Shown piece by piece: positions 61,507 through 64,000 of a DNA stretch of 64,000 bases. A model generated the notes under the pieces. The model saw only the letters and a program-made list of their open reading frames with translations, did not search any database and was not told the DNA's origin. Position numbers and translations under genes: made by a program. Within the stretch, counting starts at the first letter, position 1. Every line of letters begins with the position of its first letter. Source of the stretch: Lingula anatina (Eukaryota; Brachiopoda; Lingulata; Lingulida; Lingulidae); contig NW_019775192.1 in the NCBI RefSeq assembly GCF_001039355.2, forward strand, positions 115,230-179,229. The letters are read 5' to 3'.

Positions 61507-62932
61507 AATTAACCTGTTATCACAGACAAAGAGAAGGGTGACAAAAATGGATATGATCTGTGCTCTTCATGGAAATGAGACTGACATTGGTTTATGATTA
61601 CAACAAAATGTGATATTTAACAAAGCAAATAATTTCAAATGTAAACTTGACCCAATATTCAGATGAGCACATGTTGCCACAGAATCTGGAAAATCATTAT
61701 TTGATTCTAGGATCCAACATGTTGGGTCCCAGTTTGGTTTCATCAGTAAGTATGAATTTGACCAGATCATGCTGTTAAGAATTTGTCACTGTAAATGTAT
61801 AAGAAGTTTTAATGGTTGTAATTGATGTAATTAGAAAAATAATGATAACCATTGTGTTTGTAAGTACATTTTATAATACATGGAGATTTAATACATGTAT
61901 ATACCGGGTATGCTATTGATGTACAGTACCAGTATTTTCTTGAATATTTTTCATTATGGAGATTTTGGATAAATGTGATTTATTAAACAAGGTTTTGTTT
62001 CTTCTTTCTTAAAGAAAATTAATTTTTTTATTAAAAAGGCTGTATACAGAAATTTTGCATAAAATTTATGATTTATGGATTTGCTTGGGGTCTAAAACAA
62101 TTCTTAAATTGTGACAGCTGAGCGTGGGCTCATCCTGTGGGTGTTCTGACTGATACTCCGAAATGCGATCTGACACACACCTTGAAAACGGGTAGTGTGG
62201 TCCGATATACCGGTTAATTCAGGATCCTTATGTGCCGAGTCTGGTAGTTGGGTAGGCCTGAATACTACCCCAGTACTTGCATGTCTATAACTCTGTTGAG
62301 CTTCAAGTTCAAAATTATTAAATTTAAGTACCATTTCACAACCACATTTCCTTCACTTGGCTGGAGTAACTTAATACTTATTCACAAACCTTCATTTTGA
62401 TATGAATGCAGATTTAGGAGCAAATGGTAGTCGAGTTCATCTCTTAAAAGGATGCATTGCAGGGACTCGTACGTGTGCTAAAATTGAGCAGATCAAGACA
62501 TTGGCAATCCAGGGTTTAAGCAGTTTGTGTTAAATAAGGTGATTTTAATTTTTTTTTATCTATCTCAAAATTTAAGAACCATTTTACGTTATGTGTTTTG
62601 CAAATAAAAAATGCACCCTTTCTTTAAACCTCGACTTTGACCTACTCCTGGATTTGGCCTCTCTTGCACAACGAATTATCGATGAATATTGTTTTCACTT
62701 AGTACCAAACGATTTTCAGCACAAGAAGTGTGTACGCATCTTGTTATATCTGCTTACTATACTTGGTTATGATGGATACAGTACGTGCCCAGAATCTATT
62801 TGATAATCTATGAAAGTTGCATCATCATGTTGGCATTGGAGTCGATATAGGAGATCATCAAATCGACATTTAAGAAATATGATTCTTGTCTTCAGTGTTG
62901 TTCCGTCCACGCACTGATTACTGGTTATAATT
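61507..62932. other. PEF1 3' UTR and interval to the RPUSD1-like gene
   Basis: An ATTAAA at 61982-61987, about 480 bases after the PEF1 stop, is a possible variant polyadenylation signal. A GC-richer stretch at 62110-62300 has an open minus-strand frame of 76 codons with no recognisable motif or splice context. The remainder is AT-rich and probably includes the RPUSD1-like promoter and 5' UTR. Confidence 0.5.
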
Positions 62933-64000
62933 ATGATACTTAGAACACTCTCGTATATCTGGAAAACTATGCTTAGGAGTAAATATACCGATGCGCTGTG
63001 GAATTTTCTGGTTCGTGCGGGTTTAGTAGCCCTCCCCAAGCCAAGAATATTGTTACAAAATGATCACTTTGTAGTGATTGACAAAGACCCAGATGTAAGG
63101 ATAAATTCGGACGATCCAAACATGGCTGTCACAGTTGAAAATCAGCTTCGCTTATTATACCCTGACAAAGCGGACGCACGGATAAAGCATGGTTACAGGT
63201 AGTCAAGTTTATAAAAGAACTACAAGTGTAACATTAAATGTTTTAATTATTTGTTATGATAATTAACTTAAAGGGATAATAACTCTTCGTATGAGATCTA
63301 TATTTCACAATAAAAACATTGTTAAAAACTCATAGAAATATAATATATTCTGTTGTACCACAAAAAAGGCAGTTATAGCTATTATTCTGATATCTGAGCT
63401 TGTCCTCAATTGATGGCTAAACTCTGCTATAATCTCTTAAGAGATTATAACAATAAAACAAACTTTTTAGGAAAAAAAACAGGGACTAACTTTGAATGTT
63501 TAAATGGATTCATTAACCATAGGTGAGTATGAGAAAATTGTTTACTTCAGGAAAATTAATTTTTTGGCCAAAACGAAGAGTTAGTATCCCTTTAATTGTA
63601 CACTTATATATCTCAGTTGTACTCCGTTCACGTACTGTTTATATGGGGTCATCAATTTATGTTTCTGCATCAACCCAAGTTGTAGAGTTACTTCCCTGCA
63701 TCATTACCCTGCCTTGCAAATATTTTATCCTACTTATCCAATACCAACCCTACCCACTCTGATATGCCCACACAATATGGAATTCTAAACTTCATTTTTA
63801 CCATTAGTTGTGTATTGATTTCTTTAAAAATAAGCTACTGTAAAATAAATATCTTGTTCAATTTACTCTTTTTCCAGGTTTATTCATCGTCTGGATTTTG
63901 CTACCAGTGGAGTCTTGTGTTTAGCATTCAATAAAAAAGCTTGTAATGAGGCCAGTCAGCAATTTAAGAATACGAAAGTGACCAAACACTATCTTGCTTT
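62933..64000 (+). CDS. RPUSD1: RPUSD1-like RluA-family pseudouridine synthase, 5' part (cut by window end)
   Basis: Two exons are seen: 62933-63198 and 63878 to the window end. The splice joins HGY-R with FIHRLDFATSG in frame. HRLDFATSG is the RluA/RluD motif II with the catalytic aspartate, and ILLQNDHFVVIDKDPDVRIN is the preceding strand typical of the family, with DVRIxS characteristic of RPUSD1. KVTKHYLAL follows at the end. It should convert uridine to pseudouridine in RNA; the substrate cannot be told from the sequence. The start is uncertain: the first in-frame Met is used (62933), but another lies about 12 codons later, and the N-terminal segment (residues 1-35) is longer than I recall for the vertebrate protein and could be a targeting peptide. 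The C-terminal half is outside the window. Confidence 0.8.
63268..63595 (+). mobile_element. TTAA-flanked MITE, copy 4 (328 bp)
   Basis: It begins TTAAAGGGATAATAACTCTT and ends GAAGAGTTAGTATCCCTTTAA. It has the same orientation and internal order as copy 2 and includes the CTCTTAAGAG palindrome. It lies in the first intron of the RPUSD1-like gene. Confidence 0.85.

Overview
The window is nuclear DNA from an animal. It is AT-rich, with many short coding exons joined by GT-AG introns, abundant short non-autonomous DNA transposons and microsatellites, and two N positions (28375 and 45377). Gene content and intron style fit an invertebrate bilaterian. The AGGGATAATAACTC-type repeats remind me of mollusc genomes, so a mollusc or other lophotrochozoan is my best guess, but the species cannot be fixed from sequence alone. 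All exon models below were built by hand from reading frame, splice consensus and phase; every internal junction keeps frame.

Layout. (1) 433-10864, plus: the 3' part (22 exons, about 1134 residues) of a stereocilin/otoancorin/mesothelin-superfamily surface protein that ends in a possible GPI-anchor signal. (2) 14657-19459, minus: a complete nine-exon mitochondrial dicarboxylate carrier (SLC25A10 type, 300 aa) with one GC-AG intron. (3) 20643-31384, plus: a complete 30-exon CEP112/CCDC46 centrosomal coiled-coil protein (1009 aa), head-to-head with the carrier across a 1.2 kb promoter region. (4) 37007-53738, minus: a complete nine-coding-exon Axin (969 aa) with tankyrase, RGS, GSK3, beta-catenin and DIX modules, lying tail-to-tail with CEP112. 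(5) 57295-61506, plus: peflin (PEF1, 280 aa), a penta-EF-hand protein, head-to-head with Axin. (6) 62933-64000, plus: the 5' part of an RPUSD1-like pseudouridine synthase, cut by the window end.

These are ordinary housekeeping, signalling and surface genes and do not form one pathway. The neighbourhood is nevertheless notable. From what I remember of the human genome, CEP112 is next to AXIN2 on 17q24, while mesothelin genes, RPUSD1 and AXIN1 share 16p13.3. The window therefore looks like one unduplicated block from which those two human regions could derive. Other points worth following are TCF-like sites just upstream of Axin, a cluster of ERR-type elements plus an NRF1-like site between the carrier and CEP112, a family of TTAA-flanked 330-346 bp MITEs in introns of four different genes, a foldback element inside an Axin intron, and two GC-richer exon-like or open blocks in the CEP112/Axin 3' interval that I cannot explain.
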